A stretch of DNA of 64,000 nt from Bacteroides cellulosilyticus (GCF_020091405.1 NZ_CP081903.1:5394501-5458500), one strand, 5' to 3'. Positions 45,782 through 56,340 are shown, counted from the stretch's first letter. A program made the numbers and translations. The notes: generated by a model not told the origin, from the letters alone.

Positions 45782-45813
45782 GCAAAGGTAGACATTTCTT
45801 TGATATCTGCAAT
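45782..45813 (-). promoter_or_regulatory. tRNA-Asp promoter
   Basis: TACCTTTGC (minus strand, 45782-45790) with ATTG (45810-45813) exactly 19 bp upstream. The sequence TGCGGTTGCAAAGGTAGA around the -7 is shared with the promoter of the tRNA array at 57636. Confidence 0.8.
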
Positions 45814-45852
45814 AGCTTGAAAGAAATATTTTTCATCTTTTTTAAAGTGGGC

Positions 45853-45881
45853 TTGATTATAAGATATTTATATTACCTTTG
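45853..45881 (+). promoter_or_regulatory. Aminotransferase promoter
   Basis: TTG (45853-45855), an 18-bp spacer and TAccTTTG (45874-45881) lie 56 bp before the ATG at 45937. Confidence 0.7.
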
Positions 45882-45936
45882 TGTGACGAAAAAAATTCGA
45901 GTAACAAATCAAAATGAACTAAAAGCGAGAAAAACC

Positions 45937-47250
45937 ATGAGAAATACTCCTATTGAACGTAGACTGATTGACGAAACCATCGAAGCATTTCAGATTGCAG
46001 ACTTTGGAAAAGCAACCATACGTGAAGTAAAAGCCATTGCCGCCAAAGCAGAAGCAGAGTCGGGCGTGGAATTCATTAAAATGGAAATGGGCGTACCGGG
46101 ACTTCCGGCTTCGGCTGTAGGTGTGAAAGCCGAGATAGAAGCCCTGCAAAATGGCATTGCCAGTCTTTACCCCGACATCAACGGCCTGCCTGCCTTGAAA
46201 GAAGAAGCCTCACGCTTCATCAAAGCCTTTATCAATGTAGACCTGAAACCGGAAGGTTGTGTACCTGTCACCGGCTCCATGCAGGGAACTTTCGCCTCCT
46301 TCCTCACATGCAGCCAATGCGATGAAAAGAAGGATACGATATTATTCATTGATCCGGGTTTCCCCGTACAAAAACAGCAGTTGGTAGTGATGGGACAAAA
46401 GTTTGAGACTTTCGATGTTTATGACTATCGTGGCGACAAACTGAAAGAGAAGCTGGAGAGCTACCTCTCAAAAGGCAATATCTCCGCTATCGTCTATTCA
46501 AATCCTAATAACCCCAGTTGGATTTGCCTGAAAGAAGAAGAACTGCGCATCATCGGAGAACTTGCTACGCAATACGACGTTATTGTTTTAGAAGACCTGG
46601 CCTATTTTGCCATGGATTTCCGCCAGGATTTAAGCAAACCGTTCGAAGCGCCTTTCCAACCCTCAGTAGCGCACTATACAGATAACTACGTATTACTTAT
46701 TTCCGGCTCCAAAGCATTCAGTTATGCCGGACAACGCATCGGGGTAAGCTGCATTTCCGATAAACTGTATCACCGCTCCTATCCCGGCCTGACAAAACGC
46801 TACGGTGGTGGCACATTCGGTACGGTATTCATCCATCGTGTGCTCTACGCCCTTTCATCCGGTACAAGCCACTCTGCACAATATGCCCTTGCCGCCATGC
46901 TGAAAGCAGCCAGCGACGGACAATACAACTTCCTGAATGAAGTGAAAATATACGGTGAACGTGCCCACAAGCTGAAAGAGATTTTCCTGCGCTACGGTTT
47001 TCATCTGGTATATGACAATGACTTGGGTAATCCCGTAGCCGACGGTTTCTACTTTACTATCGGCTATCCGGGGATGACCAGCGGTGAACTGGCTAAGGAA
47101 TTGATGTACTATGGTGTCAGCGCCATATCACTGATTACCACCGGTAGCCATCAGGAAGGTTTGCGTGCCTGTACTTCATTCATCCAGGATCATCAATATG
47201 CACAATTAGAAGAACGGATGGCAATCTTTGCAGAAAACCATCCGGTATAA
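45937..47250 (+). CDS. Class I/II PLP-dependent aminotransferase
   Basis: I start at ATG 45937 (MRNTPIERRLIDETIEAFQI), giving 437 residues; the longer frame from 45817 would begin upstream of the promoter. The fold type I pattern is present: MEMGVPGLPASAVGVKAEIE, YPDINGLPALKEEASRFI, GSMQGTFASF, SNPNNPSW (substrate-binding Asn), VLEDLAYFAMD (PLP-binding Asp/Tyr) and the Schiff-base lysine in LISGSKAFSYAGQRIG. It transfers amino groups between an amino acid and a keto acid. Specificity cannot be read, although this branch of Bacteroides enzymes is often labelled aromatic or alanine aminotransferase. Confidence 0.92.
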   Translation: MRNTPIERRLIDETIEAFQIADFGKATIREVKAIAAKAEAESGVEFIKMEMGVPGLPASAVGVKAEIEALQNGIASLYPDINGLPALKEEASRFIKAFINVDLKPEGCVPVTGSMQGTFASFLTCSQCDEKKDTILFIDPGFPVQKQQLVVMGQKFETFDVYDYRGDKLKEKLESYLSKGNISAIVYSNPNNPSWICLKEEELRIIGELATQYDVIVLEDLAYFAMDFRQDLSKPFEAPFQPSVAHYTDNYVLLISGSKAFSYAGQRIGVSCISDKLYHRSYPGLTKRYGGGTFGTVFIHRVLYALSSGTSHSAQYALAAMLKAASDGQYNFLNEVKIYGERAHKLKEIFLRYGFHLVYDNDLGNPVADGFYFTIGYPGMTSGELAKELMYYGVSAISLITTGSHQEGLRACTSFIQDHQYAQLEERMAIFAENHPV

Positions 47251-47268
47251 TAGAATAAAAGAATAAAC

Positions 47269-48849
47269 TTACCAATTAGTGCCGGCATCCCACCACAAAC
47301 GGGTGCCGGCATTATCATCTCCTCCCAAAGCTTTCACCAATGCACGGTATTGCTCCGGATTTTCCGTTTGTAATCCTCCGGGAAAGTTTAAACGGCGAAT
47401 CATGATTTCCGTATCAACGCAGCCGTCCTTACTATGATTGAAAAGAACAGGGAAAAGACGCGGATATCCGGTTCTGCGCTGCTCCGCCCAGGCTTCACAT
47501 CCTTCAGGAAACATTGCCAGCCATTTCTGCGTAATAATCTTCTCCAACTTCGTATCCCGGTCAGCTGTTTCAATCCACTTCGGTGAGACTTTACAATAGG
47601 CTTCTATATTATTTTCAGCATCAAATGTATCTACAAAATCAACTGGCAATTTATCACTGTTCAAATACGAATCAGTCTGCATGATACCATACTGATGCAG
47701 GGAGGAAGTAATTCCTTTTTCATAGCATGTACCGGCATCTTCACTCGTCCAGTTTCTCAAAGCGGCTTCGGCACGCAGAAACCATACCTCGGCAGCAGTC
47801 ATAAGAACCGCATCCGTCGACTGAGTGGTCTTCAGTTTCGACAAACCCATATAATTGCTGTGAGAAAAGCAAGTCCCCTGCCGGATTCCACGGTACTGAC
47901 CTTTAAACGACTCATCCTGGCATGTGGCAAAAAAAACAGTACGCCGAGGATCTTCATAACCGTTCATGATAGACTCCATCGGAGCACTCATATAAGTTTC
48001 GTTCCACACCAGATTGAGTTCTCCCAACGGATTGGTATACCCCTTCTTTGTAGATACCGCCACTGGTTCATTTTCCGCTTCCAACGTTCCATATTCATTA
48101 TTAAAAGCTTTCAGGAACTCTGAACGGGCTTTCTCTCTATCCACTGTAGCTATTCGCATTGCAAGCCGCATTCTCAATGAATTGGCAAACCTTATCCACG
48201 AAGTGTATTCACCATTCATCAATATATCAAAACGGGAAAACTCAGCAGCTTCCGGATTTGACTCTACATAACCGGTAAGGGTACTCACAGCTGTATCTAA
48301 TTCACAAAAGAACTCTTTATAAACCGCTTCTTGTGTATCGGGCATATATTCTGCGTTAGGATCAGCAAACCGTGAATAAATGATAGGACCATAGTAATCC
48401 GTAACGCGGTGCATCACTTCCACTTTCAGAATCTTGGTGACTCCGAAGAAACCCGGATGTTTCTCACGCGTTGCATTCTCCGACTGATATATCTGTGGAA
48501 AAATATACGAGTAGGTATGTCCCCACATTGCACTGTTCCAACCATCTTGCAAATTATAGTCCGAATTATGGCTACCTCCATTCAATGGTTTTCCATCATG
48601 CATATATCCACTGAACATGTCTGCATTCAGGTTCTGCGTCAACTGGAAAGGCCAGTTCTTACCCTTTCCATAATCATAATTGAAGTAAATGCCCTGCTGA
48701 ATCACTCCCAGACGAATACCATGTTCATTATAATCAATCTGCAAATCCTCATCCGTAATTCCGGATAAATCCGTATTGATATCCTTAAAGTCACCCGTGC
48801 AAGAAACCAGAACTAACAGAGCACCGAATATCCAACTATATTTTTTCAT
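47269..48849 (-). CDS. SusD/RagB family outer-membrane lipoprotein (SusD_2 type)
   Basis: I start at 48849 (MKKYSWIFGALLVLVSCTGD, lipobox Cys17), giving 526 residues. A strong ribosome site, AGGGGAGG, lies about 7 bp upstream, whereas the open frame's first Met at 48870 touches the SusC stop. The family pattern is FKDINTDLSGITDEDL, WNSAMWGHTYSYIFPQI, FFGVTKILKVEVMHRVTDYY and QKWLAMFPEGCEAWAEQRRT. SusD lipoproteins cap the SusC barrel and capture ligand at the cell surface. No glycoside hydrolase or sensor lies near. The SusD_2 branch is often orphan, so the ligand is unknown. Confidence 0.92.
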   Translation of the reverse strand: MKKYSWIFGALLVLVSCTGDFKDINTDLSGITDEDLQIDYNEHGIRLGVIQQGIYFNYDYGKGKNWPFQLTQNLNADMFSGYMHDGKPLNGGSHNSDYNLQDGWNSAMWGHTYSYIFPQIYQSENATREKHPGFFGVTKILKVEVMHRVTDYYGPIIYSRFADPNAEYMPDTQEAVYKEFFCELDTAVSTLTGYVESNPEAAEFSRFDILMNGEYTSWIRFANSLRMRLAMRIATVDREKARSEFLKAFNNEYGTLEAENEPVAVSTKKGYTNPLGELNLVWNETYMSAPMESIMNGYEDPRRTVFFATCQDESFKGQYRGIRQGTCFSHSNYMGLSKLKTTQSTDAVLMTAAEVWFLRAEAALRNWTSEDAGTCYEKGITSSLHQYGIMQTDSYLNSDKLPVDFVDTFDAENNIEAYCKVSPKWIETADRDTKLEKIITQKWLAMFPEGCEAWAEQRRTGYPRLFPVLFNHSKDGCVDTEIMIRRLNFPGGLQTENPEQYRALVKALGGDDNAGTRLWWDAGTNW

Positions 48850-48869
48850 ATCAATCCTCCCCTCTCCCA

Positions 48870-51800
48870 TTAAAATTCACACTTCAATGAAAAGCCCCAA
48901 CTGCGCGTTGTCGGCATCCCATACACATCAATACCTTGATTATCATTACCGGTAGATAACACCAGATCCGGATCAAAAGGTGCCTTCTTATAAAAGAAAA
49001 ACAAATTGCGGGCTATAAAAGAAACCTGCGCTTTCTTCAGGACTTTAGATTTTTCCATCCAGGAAGCAGGCAACTGATAAGACAATGAAAGTTCTCTCAA
49101 CCGGATGTTGGTCGCATCATACATATAATATTCCGTTGTCCCTGCGCGTCCGCCTACAATCTTATAGAATCCCTTCACGTTCTCTATCCGCTGCCCCTCC
49201 AGCATAACATAACCATTATCACGGGCTTTTCCGGTAATTTCCGATACACCGTACAAGTCCATATCTGCCTGAGTTTGCGAAAGCACTTTACCGCCGTAAC
49301 GACAATCTACCAGGAAATAGAGAGACAAGTCTTTATAAGAAAGCGTATGATTCCATCCCAGCTGGAACTTCGGATTGGAGTTTCCAACCTTTACCGTATT
49401 CCCGTCACCTTCTACTTTTGGCAATCCTGCATTATTCCCTTCCGTCTCATAAACAATATTACCGGAAGCATCTCTGACAAAAGCCTTTCCATAAACATCG
49501 CCAATCGATCCACCTTTTATCAGTTTCATGGCATAACTGGAAGAGAAACTGGTAGGGCCATAAACAAATTCTTTCAAATCTTCATGCAAAGCAACTATTT
49601 TGTTCCTGTTAGAAGCAAAATTAAGAGTAGTGCTCCACATAAAATCTTTTACCATCACAGGAGTAGCGTCCAATGCGATTTCCCATCCCTGATTCTGAAT
49701 GTTACCGGCATTCACATAGCGGTAAGCATATTTGTCGCCCGCCAGCGTAGGCAATTTAAAAAACTGGTTATGAGTATTTGTTCTATAGAAAGTGATATTA
49801 AACCCGATACGGCTGTTCAGAAAACGTCCTTCCGCACCAATTTCCCACGAATAATTCATCTCCGGTTCCATTTCCTTGAAAGGTGCCGCATCATTCGCCA
49901 GATATTCACCACCGGCAGTGATATGGGAAGCGGAATTCGTAATATACAAAGGAATATCATTCCCCACCATACTATAAGCAGCACGCACCTTTGCATACGA
50001 CACCCATTCAGGTAAAGTCAGCAGACGGCTTAGGATCAACGAAGTACCAACTGAAGGATAAAAATATCCTCTGCCTTCGTGCTTGGTATGTGATAAAGTG
50101 GAAGACCAGTCATTGCGAGCCGTCAAATCTATATAGGCACTCTCTTTATAGCCCACTTGCGCCGTAGCAAACAGCGATTGCAGCTGACGGTGTGAATCAA
50201 TTTTCTGGTCAAGAGCTGCTGAACCGTTCATTATAATATTTGCCAGAGTAAATACATTGGCATAGTACAAAGAAGCTGTTTTGGAATCATAACGGGTAGA
50301 ATTAGTAGTCTTATCAGTAATACTTCCCCCAAATGCACCATTTACTGAGAAATCGCCCCATTTCTTCTTCACCATAAGCATCAGGTCACCATAAAACTGG
50401 AGATCCTGATAATCCATTTCCAGGTAACGTCCGTTAGCACCGGCTAATGCCGGAGCTGTAGAAGCATAAAATTTCTGACGGACTTTATCGTCAATGCAAT
50501 CCACATTGCCACGGGCCTGTACCGTCAACCAGTCATTTACTTGCAAGTTTGCCGATAAGGAGACAATGGCATGCATACGCACTTCCTTAGTTTGTATGCG
50601 GTTCGTTATCCAATACGGATTCTGCTCAAAATCTTCATAGGAAGTATGCCAGTTCTGTATATTCAGATTTCTACTTTCATCGTACACTTCGAAATTATCC
50701 CTATAATACGACAAGTCCTCTCCACGGGGAAACCGATAAAGCCCCACCAACGGGTTCATATAAAATCCGCCTACTGTCGGCTTGTTTTTAGAGACTTGTC
50801 GCATCAAATTCACATTACCATCCAGTTTCAAACGATTATTGAACATCACAGAAGTTTCCCTGAATGTAATATTATGCTTGGATAAGCGATTTTTATCAAT
50901 AATCCCTTTACCGGTAGTATTGGCATATGAAAAATAATTCTGCAATTTCTCATTGCCATGGCTTACGGATACGGAAGTAATGGAAGTCACTCCGGTAGAG
51001 AAGAAATCATTCAGATTATCGTATTTCGGCAAGTCTTTTCGTTCCCCCCAACTATCCACCCCATCACTTACTCCATAACGATTTTGCATTTCGGGTAAAG
51101 AAGATGCTTTATCGAACATCAGACTGGTAGAAAATGATATGCTCCGTTGTCCTTGTGATTTACCTTTCTTGGTCGTAATCAATATCACACCGTTACCTGC
51201 CTGGCTACCATAAAGTGCCGCTGCAGGAGCCCCTTTCAGAATACTTATGCTTTCTATATCTTCCGAGTTTAAGTTTGAGATACCGTCACCACCATCGCGG
51301 TTACCTGCATTAGCTGTTCCGCCAATGGCACTGAAAGCCTGTTCCGAAGTTGAATTTAACATAGGAACACCGTCAATTACATAAAGAGGTTGGTTCTCCC
51401 CGGCTACCGAACGGATTCCGCGAATGTTTACTTTAGCGGAAGCACCCAGTCCCGATGATACCTGATTAACCTGCACACCGGCAGTCTTACCGGTCAATGA
51501 AGTTATCAGATTGGGCATTTTAACCCGTGTCAGTTCTTCACTTTTCACCTGACTCATTGCATAAGAAAGAGAGTGCTCCTTCTTTTCGATACCCAATGCA
51601 GTCACCACTACTTTATCAAGTTCCACTGCATCTTCCTCCAATACAATGTCCAGGAATGTATGTCCTTTTACGCTTATTTCCTGCGTTTTATATCCCATAA
51701 AAGAGAATCTCAGCACCGCATCATCAGCAACTGTCAGCGCAAATTTACCTTCCAAATCGGTTACTCCACCATTCGAAGTACCTTTTTCCAGCACTGTAGC

Positions 51801-51977
51801 TCCCGGTAAAGGTATACCACCCTCATCCACAACACGTCCCATTACACTTTTCCGGGCGGTAAATACCTCAAGCCGATGGTTCACATCGTCTGCAACAAAA
51901 GCATAACAAGAACTACTGTACGAAAAAAAATAACTAAAAATTAAAAAACAGATATATTTATAGATAGTCAACCTCAT
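48870..51977 (-). CDS. SusC/RagA family TonB-dependent transporter
   Basis: This 1035-residue outer-membrane transporter has an N-terminal signal (CFLIFSYFFSYSSSCYAF), a CarboxypepD_reg-like domain (VMGRVVDEGGIPLPGATVLE, residues about 45-120), a TonB box region (VDKVVVTALG-like, seen as ELDKVVVTALGIEKKEHSLS) and a plug with VRGIRS-type motif VNIRGIRSVAGENQPLYVID. The 22-strand barrel follows, ending SWGFSLKCEF with the terminal Phe. It imports a ligand captured by the SusD partner, using TonB energy. A TACTTTTGC -7 element lies at 52004-52012 on the minus strand. No sigma/anti-sigma or hybrid sensor gene is adjacent. Confidence 0.95.
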   Translation of the reverse strand: MRLTIYKYICFLIFSYFFSYSSSCYAFVADDVNHRLEVFTARKSVMGRVVDEGGIPLPGATVLEKGTSNGGVTDLEGKFALTVADDAVLRFSFMGYKTQEISVKGHTFLDIVLEEDAVELDKVVVTALGIEKKEHSLSYAMSQVKSEELTRVKMPNLITSLTGKTAGVQVNQVSSGLGASAKVNIRGIRSVAGENQPLYVIDGVPMLNSTSEQAFSAIGGTANAGNRDGGDGISNLNSEDIESISILKGAPAAALYGSQAGNGVILITTKKGKSQGQRSISFSTSLMFDKASSLPEMQNRYGVSDGVDSWGERKDLPKYDNLNDFFSTGVTSITSVSVSHGNEKLQNYFSYANTTGKGIIDKNRLSKHNITFRETSVMFNNRLKLDGNVNLMRQVSKNKPTVGGFYMNPLVGLYRFPRGEDLSYYRDNFEVYDESRNLNIQNWHTSYEDFEQNPYWITNRIQTKEVRMHAIVSLSANLQVNDWLTVQARGNVDCIDDKVRQKFYASTAPALAGANGRYLEMDYQDLQFYGDLMLMVKKKWGDFSVNGAFGGSITDKTTNSTRYDSKTASLYYANVFTLANIIMNGSAALDQKIDSHRQLQSLFATAQVGYKESAYIDLTARNDWSSTLSHTKHEGRGYFYPSVGTSLILSRLLTLPEWVSYAKVRAAYSMVGNDIPLYITNSASHITAGGEYLANDAAPFKEMEPEMNYSWEIGAEGRFLNSRIGFNITFYRTNTHNQFFKLPTLAGDKYAYRYVNAGNIQNQGWEIALDATPVMVKDFMWSTTLNFASNRNKIVALHEDLKEFVYGPTSFSSSYAMKLIKGGSIGDVYGKAFVRDASGNIVYETEGNNAGLPKVEGDGNTVKVGNSNPKFQLGWNHTLSYKDLSLYFLVDCRYGGKVLSQTQADMDLYGVSEITGKARDNGYVMLEGQRIENVKGFYKIVGGRAGTTEYYMYDATNIRLRELSLSYQLPASWMEKSKVLKKAQVSFIARNLFFFYKKAPFDPDLVLSTGNDNQGIDVYGMPTTRSWGFSLKCEF

Positions 51978-52121
51978 GATTTACAATAAAGAAATAACAA
52001 TTTGCAAAAGTAACCAATTTCTTCCTAATAAAAACCTGTTATATAACATATATAAAAAGGCTATCAGTGAAAAAAGAGAAATAATATTTGTTTTTAAAGG
52101 ATTTGTCTGTATATTAGTGGC

Positions 52122-52715
52122 ATGGATACTAACACAGACATATTCAAAATTGAAACGAACCACGTATTACCTTCACGTGGAAAAGTACTGATATCCGAGC
52201 CTTTCCTCTATGACGAGATGTTCGGACGCTCTATTATCTTGCTGGTAGACCATACGCTGGATGGTACAATGGGATTGGTATTGAACAAATCTCTCCCGCT
52301 ATATCTCAATGACGTATTGAAAGACTTCAAAGATGTGGAAAATATACCTATTTATAAAGGCGGTCCGTTATGTACCGATACGCTGTTTTACCTTCATACA
52401 CTAAAAGGTGTAGAAGATTCTCTGCAAATAGGAAAAGGATTCTATCTGAACGGAGATTTTGATGCCATCCGCCGTTATATTTTGGAAGGCAATGACATCA
52501 CCGGAAAGATACGCTTCTTCTTGGGATATTCAGGCTGGGAACATGACCAGCTATGCCAGGAAATTGAAGAAAACACCTGGCTGATAGGATCGACAAACAT
52601 CGCTTCCCTTATGGATGAAAAGGGAAGCGCAGAGCTTTGGAAAAATGTTTTGGGAGAACTGGGAGGCAAATACGAAACATGGTCACGTTTCCCGCAGATA
52701 CCCACATTGAATTAA
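52122..52715 (+). CDS. YqgE/AlgH family protein
   Basis: This 197-residue single-domain protein has the YqgE (DUF179) pattern: [20 protein letters not shown] near the start, [39 protein letters not shown] and [20 protein letters not shown]. The family is widespread and of unsettled function; AlgH was once named for alginate regulation in Pseudomonas. It ends overlapping the GNAT gene on the opposite strand by 4 bp. No clear promoter is visible in the 140-bp divergent gap with SusC. Confidence 0.9.
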   Translation: MDTNTDIFKIETNHVLPSRGKVLISEPFLYDEMFGRSIILLVDHTLDGTMGLVLNKSLPLYLNDVLKDFKDVENIPIYKGGPLCTDTLFYLHTLKGVEDSLQIGKGFYLNGDFDAIRRYILEGNDITGKIRFFLGYSGWEHDQLCQEIEENTWLIGSTNIASLMDEKGSAELWKNVLGELGGKYETWSRFPQIPTLN

Positions 52716-53245
52716 TCGACCCGGATGCACTGCAGTAATGCAACATCTTTGAAATAACCTTCTACACACAGCCAATCTTTTAACAACCCACACTGAACAA
52801 AGCCGCAAGAGGCGAACAAACGCATGCTTGCCTCATTATCCGTGGCGATATGGACAACCAACTGTTTCATACGCAGAAAGTCGAAAGCATAGTCACAAAG
52901 TAGTGTCAATGCATCTTTTGCATAGCCTGCGCCACGAAACTCTTTCCGGATAACGATACCCACTTCTCCGCGTGCATGCATCGGAGAAAAGTCTGTAATA
53001 TCAATCGTTCCTATCGTAGCACGATCTTCAAGGCGCACCACCATCATACGTAGCTGCTTATCGGAAAACATATCGCATTGTGAATTCTCCATATATTGCT
53101 TCATCACATAGCGTGAATAGGGTACAGTGAAGTTACTGATATCCCACTGTTGCGGGTCGTTTTCCATCTCACAAATCAGTTCCAGATCCTCCGGTTCCAT
53201 AGCACGGAGGCGAATACGGTCGTTTACAAAATAAGTATGTTTCAT
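52712..53245 (-). CDS. RimJ/RimL-type GNAT acetyltransferase
   Basis: I start at Met 53245 ([20 protein letters not shown]), 2 bp after the stop of the glycosyltransferase gene, giving 177 residues; a start at 53260 would overlap that gene. The fold is RimJ/L-like: [17 protein letters not shown], motif [21 protein letters not shown], and [20 protein letters not shown]. These enzymes acetylate protein N-termini or small amines; the substrate is unknown. It is last in a unit with the membrane protein and glycosyltransferase genes. Confidence 0.9.
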   Translation of the reverse strand: MKHTYFVNDRIRLRAMEPEDLELICEMENDPQQWDISNFTVPYSRYVMKQYMENSQCDMFSDKQLRMMVVRLEDRATIGTIDITDFSPMHARGEVGIVIRKEFRGAGYAKDALTLLCDYAFDFLRMKQLVVHIATDNEASMRLFASCGFVQCGLLKDWLCVEGYFKDVALLQCIRVD

Positions 53246-53247
53246 GA

Positions 53248-54456
53248 TCAGAGATAACATTTTTCGGGAGTCACCAGTACGCGACTTTCCGGGTTATAAA
53301 TTCCGAGACGCAACCCCATTTTCCGATGATGGGACAGCAAGCGGATAATTGTAGAAAAAGAAAAGGCACGGCAATCATACACCACATGCGTGAAACCTTT
53401 CAGCGAGATGAATGGACTGGCATGTCCGTCGGCGGCAGACGCTTCGTTTGCCACAACGAAATGATGCTTTCCGATCAGCCCGTTACGTTTGAAAAGTCCA
53501 CGCAAACTATGAATAGTGGCTTCTTCACCGAAAACAAGAAAACGAGGGAAAGCTTGTCCTTTAAGGAAGGGGACTTTCGCTTTTTTTCCCGGGAAACTGA
53601 ATATACGTCTCAAGGAAAGCATCAGCAAACGAATATACATCTGTAAATGGATACCGATCCGAACAAGCCAACGCCCCAAGAGCCCATAACGTTCACCATG
53701 CTTACGAAAGAAAATATCCATTGCTCCACAAAATACACGCACATGGTGATAGGTATCTTTCGATGTACTTTCTCCCTTATAATGCAATATAGGATAAGGC
53801 AAGTAGTAATTTTCATATCCCGCCTCCTCAATCCGGCAGGACAAATCTATATCTTCACCATACATAAAGAAGTCTTCATCCAGTAATCCGGATTTTTCCA
53901 ATGCAGAACGGCGCAGCAACATGAATGCACCTGCCAATACTTCCACCCGGTGAATGGTATCCGCATCCAGGGCATTACAATAATACCCACCTAAACCTTT
54001 AGAACGGGGGAAAAGTTTTCCCAAGCCGGACAGTTTACCAAAAGTGGCAGCCAAAGTAGGATATCCACGTTTTGATTCCCGCAGAAAACGTCCGTCATCC
54101 GTCAGCATTTTCACACCGGCAGCTCCGGCGCAAGGATGCGTGTCCATAAACAGAAGCGCTTCTTCTAAAGTCTGCTCCGGCAATACCGTATCAGGATTCA
54201 GCAACAGCACGTATTCTCCCTTCGCTTGACGAATGGCCTGGTTATTAGCACGGGCAAAACCAACATTCTCCTTATTATATATATAGGTAATACGCGGGAA
54301 GCGTTCGGTAAGGTATGCCTCCGAATCATCGACGGACGCATTATCCACTACAAAAATTTCGGCTGAAAGATTGTCAATAGCCCTGTATAAGGAACAGAGA
54401 CACTGTTCCAGATAATACTTTACATTGTAATTGACTATGACAACAGAGAATTTCAT
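53248..54456 (-). CDS. Family 2 glycosyltransferase (WbbL-like rhamnosyltransferase type)
   Basis: This 402-residue protein has a GT-A fold: SVVIVNYNVKYYLEQCLCSL at the start, the nucleotide-binding VVDNASVDDS, ENVGFARANNQAIRQAKGEY, then DPD-type LLLNPDTVLP and the acceptor/metal region GLLDEDFFMYGEDIDLSCR. It resembles WbbL-like transferases. A C-terminal region of about 120 residues, with LGRWLVRIGIHLQMYIRLLM and a Rossmann-like end (HVVYDCRAFSFSTIIRLLSH), is an extra domain. Its start overlaps the membrane-protein gene by 4 bp. The acceptor glycan is unknown. Confidence 0.9.
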   Translation of the reverse strand: MKFSVVIVNYNVKYYLEQCLCSLYRAIDNLSAEIFVVDNASVDDSEAYLTERFPRITYIYNKENVGFARANNQAIRQAKGEYVLLLNPDTVLPEQTLEEALLFMDTHPCAGAAGVKMLTDDGRFLRESKRGYPTLAATFGKLSGLGKLFPRSKGLGGYYCNALDADTIHRVEVLAGAFMLLRRSALEKSGLLDEDFFMYGEDIDLSCRIEEAGYENYYLPYPILHYKGESTSKDTYHHVRVFCGAMDIFFRKHGERYGLLGRWLVRIGIHLQMYIRLLMLSLRRIFSFPGKKAKVPFLKGQAFPRFLVFGEEATIHSLRGLFKRNGLIGKHHFVVANEASAADGHASPFISLKGFTHVVYDCRAFSFSTIIRLLSHHRKMGLRLGIYNPESRVLVTPEKCYL

Positions 54457-54911
54457 GCTTCCTCCTCTTTATTGATATGCAATTCTTTACGTAAGCGTCC
54501 TTCGCCGGGCAAGCAAAACAGCGAAGCCGTAAGAGCAATAAAAGCACAAAGCAAACCTTTATTGCTCAATGTAAGATAATAAACTGCAAGACCTACCCAT
54601 ACCGGCAGCGAAAGCAGAGCTACCCGAACTTTACTCCAGAAAGAATATAAACGTAAAGCTTCAGGCAAACTAACTTTATCAATCTTCCGCGTCAGCACCC
54701 AGGCGAAAAGTTTCAGAGAAACCGGCACGCAAGCTGCAACCAGCAAAATAGACAACGTTTCTGCAAAATAAGTCGTACGGACATCATCGGCATATATACC
54801 TACCCAATCTCCACCGGTTTCACCTACTATGATCCATATCACCGGCAGCAACCAGAAACTGATAAATATTACTTTTAAACGACTCGCAACGTGTTTTATC
54901 TGTTCTTCCAT
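54453..54911 (-). CDS. Four-helix membrane protein, unknown
   Basis: This 152-residue protein has hydrophobic segments at about 15-28 (FISFWLLPVIWIIVG), 52-75 (LSILLVAACVPVSLKLFAWV), 97-112 and 118-134 (LLCAFIALTASLFCLP), and a charged C-terminus. I recognise no named family, though similar small proteins precede glycosyltransferases in Bacteroides. The 4-bp overlap with the glycosyltransferase start implies coupled translation and a joint role, perhaps at the inner membrane. recR starts 33 bp downstream of nothing shared; it lies upstream in the same direction. Confidence 0.7.
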   Translation of the reverse strand: MEEQIKHVASRLKVIFISFWLLPVIWIIVGETGGDWVGIYADDVRTTYFAETLSILLVAACVPVSLKLFAWVLTRKIDKVSLPEALRLYSFWSKVRVALLSLPVWVGLAVYYLTLSNKGLLCAFIALTASLFCLPGEGRLRKELHINKEEEA

Positions 54912-54944
54912 TCTCTTATAAACAATAAACTTAATAACAATAAT

Positions 54945-55562
54945 TTAATTCGTTCCCGTAAAAAGCGTCCGGTTTACAATACTACGCCCCAGAGTGACCT
55001 CGTCCGCATATTCCAACTCATCGCCCACTGAAATGCCACGGGCAATCACACTTAGCTTCACCCCCATCTTTTCAAGCTTACGATAAATATAGAAGTTAGT
55101 TGTGTCACCTTCCATCGTAGTGCTGAGTGCCAGGATCACCTCCTTGATTCCACCGGCAGCCACACGCCGTACAAGACTTTCTATCTGCAAGTCACCCGGA
55201 CCTACCCCGTCCATTGGTGAAATAACACCACCCAAGACGTGATATAGTCCACGGAATTGCTGCGTCGCTTCCACCGCCATGACATCGCGGATATTCTCTA
55301 CAACACAAACTGTAGATGCATCCCGCTGCGGATTGGCACAAATACGGCAAGTTTCCGTATCTGAAATATTGTGGCAAACTCTGCAATATTTTACTTCATG
55401 CTTCAGTGTAACAATAGCGTTACCAAAGGCTTCTACCACTGCCGTATCTTGTCTCAGAAGGTGTAGTACCAGGCGCATAGCCGTCTTCCGCCCCACTCCT
55501 GGCAGTTTGGCAAACTCGCTCACCGCCTTCTCCAATAATATCGAGGAAAATTGTCCGTTCAT
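54945..55562 (-). CDS. recR: RecR recombination mediator
   Basis: At 205 residues this is full length. RecR acts with RecO and RecF to load RecA onto SSB-coated gaps. The helix-hairpin-helix reads [20 protein letters not shown] (residues 15-34), the zinc finger uses [16 protein letters not shown] (about 59-74), and a Toprim domain follows with [19 protein letters not shown] and [20 protein letters not shown]. It is the first gene of a minus-strand unit that continues into the membrane protein and glycosyltransferase. Confidence 0.97.
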   Translation of the reverse strand: MNGQFSSILLEKAVSEFAKLPGVGRKTAMRLVLHLLRQDTAVVEAFGNAIVTLKHEVKYCRVCHNISDTETCRICANPQRDASTVCVVENIRDVMAVEATQQFRGLYHVLGGVISPMDGVGPGDLQIESLVRRVAAGGIKEVILALSTTMEGDTTNFYIYRKLEKMGVKLSVIARGISVGDELEYADEVTLGRSIVNRTLFTGTN

Positions 55563-55721
55563 ACTAAAAAATCAACTATTGGCGGCAAAGATAATGCAAA
55601 TTGAGTGCAGAACTTTCATGCAAGCATGAAAAAGTTATGAGAAATTCTGAAATAAGTACTACCTTTGCATACGCAGGAAAAAAAGAAAAAGAGTAAGAAA
55701 CTTTCTAAATTTGACATAAAA

Positions 55722-56327
55722 ATGGAGATTACAAGCGCTGAATTCGTCATTAGTAATACAGATGTGAAAAAATGCCCCTCCGGGATATTCCCTGAATACG
55801 CCTTTATCGGACGTTCCAACGTTGGAAAATCCAGCCTCATCAATATGCTGACAGGGCGTAAAGGACTTGCCATGACTTCCGCCACTCCGGGAAAGACTAT
55901 GCTCATCAATCATTTCCTTATTAATAAAAGCTGGTACATCGTCGATCTACCTGGCTATGGTTATGCCAGACGCGGACAAAAAGGAAAATCACAAATACAG
56001 CGTATCATCGAAGATTATATTCTGGAACGTGAACAGATGACCAATCTCTTCCTGCTTATCGACTCACGGCTTGAACCACAAGTCATCGATATCGAATTCA
56101 TGGGATGGCTGGGCGAGCACGGAGTACCTTTCTCCATTGTCTTTACCAAAGGGGATAAGCTGAAAGGCGGCAGGCTGAACACCAATATCCAGCAGTATCT
56201 GAAAAAACTAAAAGAGCAATGGGAAGAACTTCCCCCTTATTTTGTGACCTCTTCTGAGAACAGAATGGGCAAAAAAGAGTTATTAGATTATATAGAGAGT
56301 ATTAATAAAGAATTGAATACCAAATAA
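55722..56327 (+). CDS. engB: EngB/YsxC ribosome-biogenesis GTPase
   Basis: I start at ATG 55722 ([20 protein letters not shown]), giving 201 residues; the longer frame begins with a TTG inside a promoter -7 element (TAccTTTGC, 55660-55668). The G motifs are complete: G1 [10 protein letters not shown]2/G3 with [10 protein letters not shown] and [11 protein letters not shown]4 TKGD, G5 TSSENR. EngB proteins bind the large ribosomal subunit late in assembly. It begins a plus-strand unit with the DUF4923 gene 13 bp downstream. Confidence 0.95.
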   Translation: MEITSAEFVISNTDVKKCPSGIFPEYAFIGRSNVGKSSLINMLTGRKGLAMTSATPGKTMLINHFLINKSWYIVDLPGYGYARRGQKGKSQIQRIIEDYILEREQMTNLFLLIDSRLEPQVIDIEFMGWLGEHGVPFSIVFTKGDKLKGGRLNTNIQQYLKKLKEQWEELPPYFVTSSENRMGKKELLDYIESINKELNTK

Positions 56328-56340
56328 AGTAATAGTAAAT

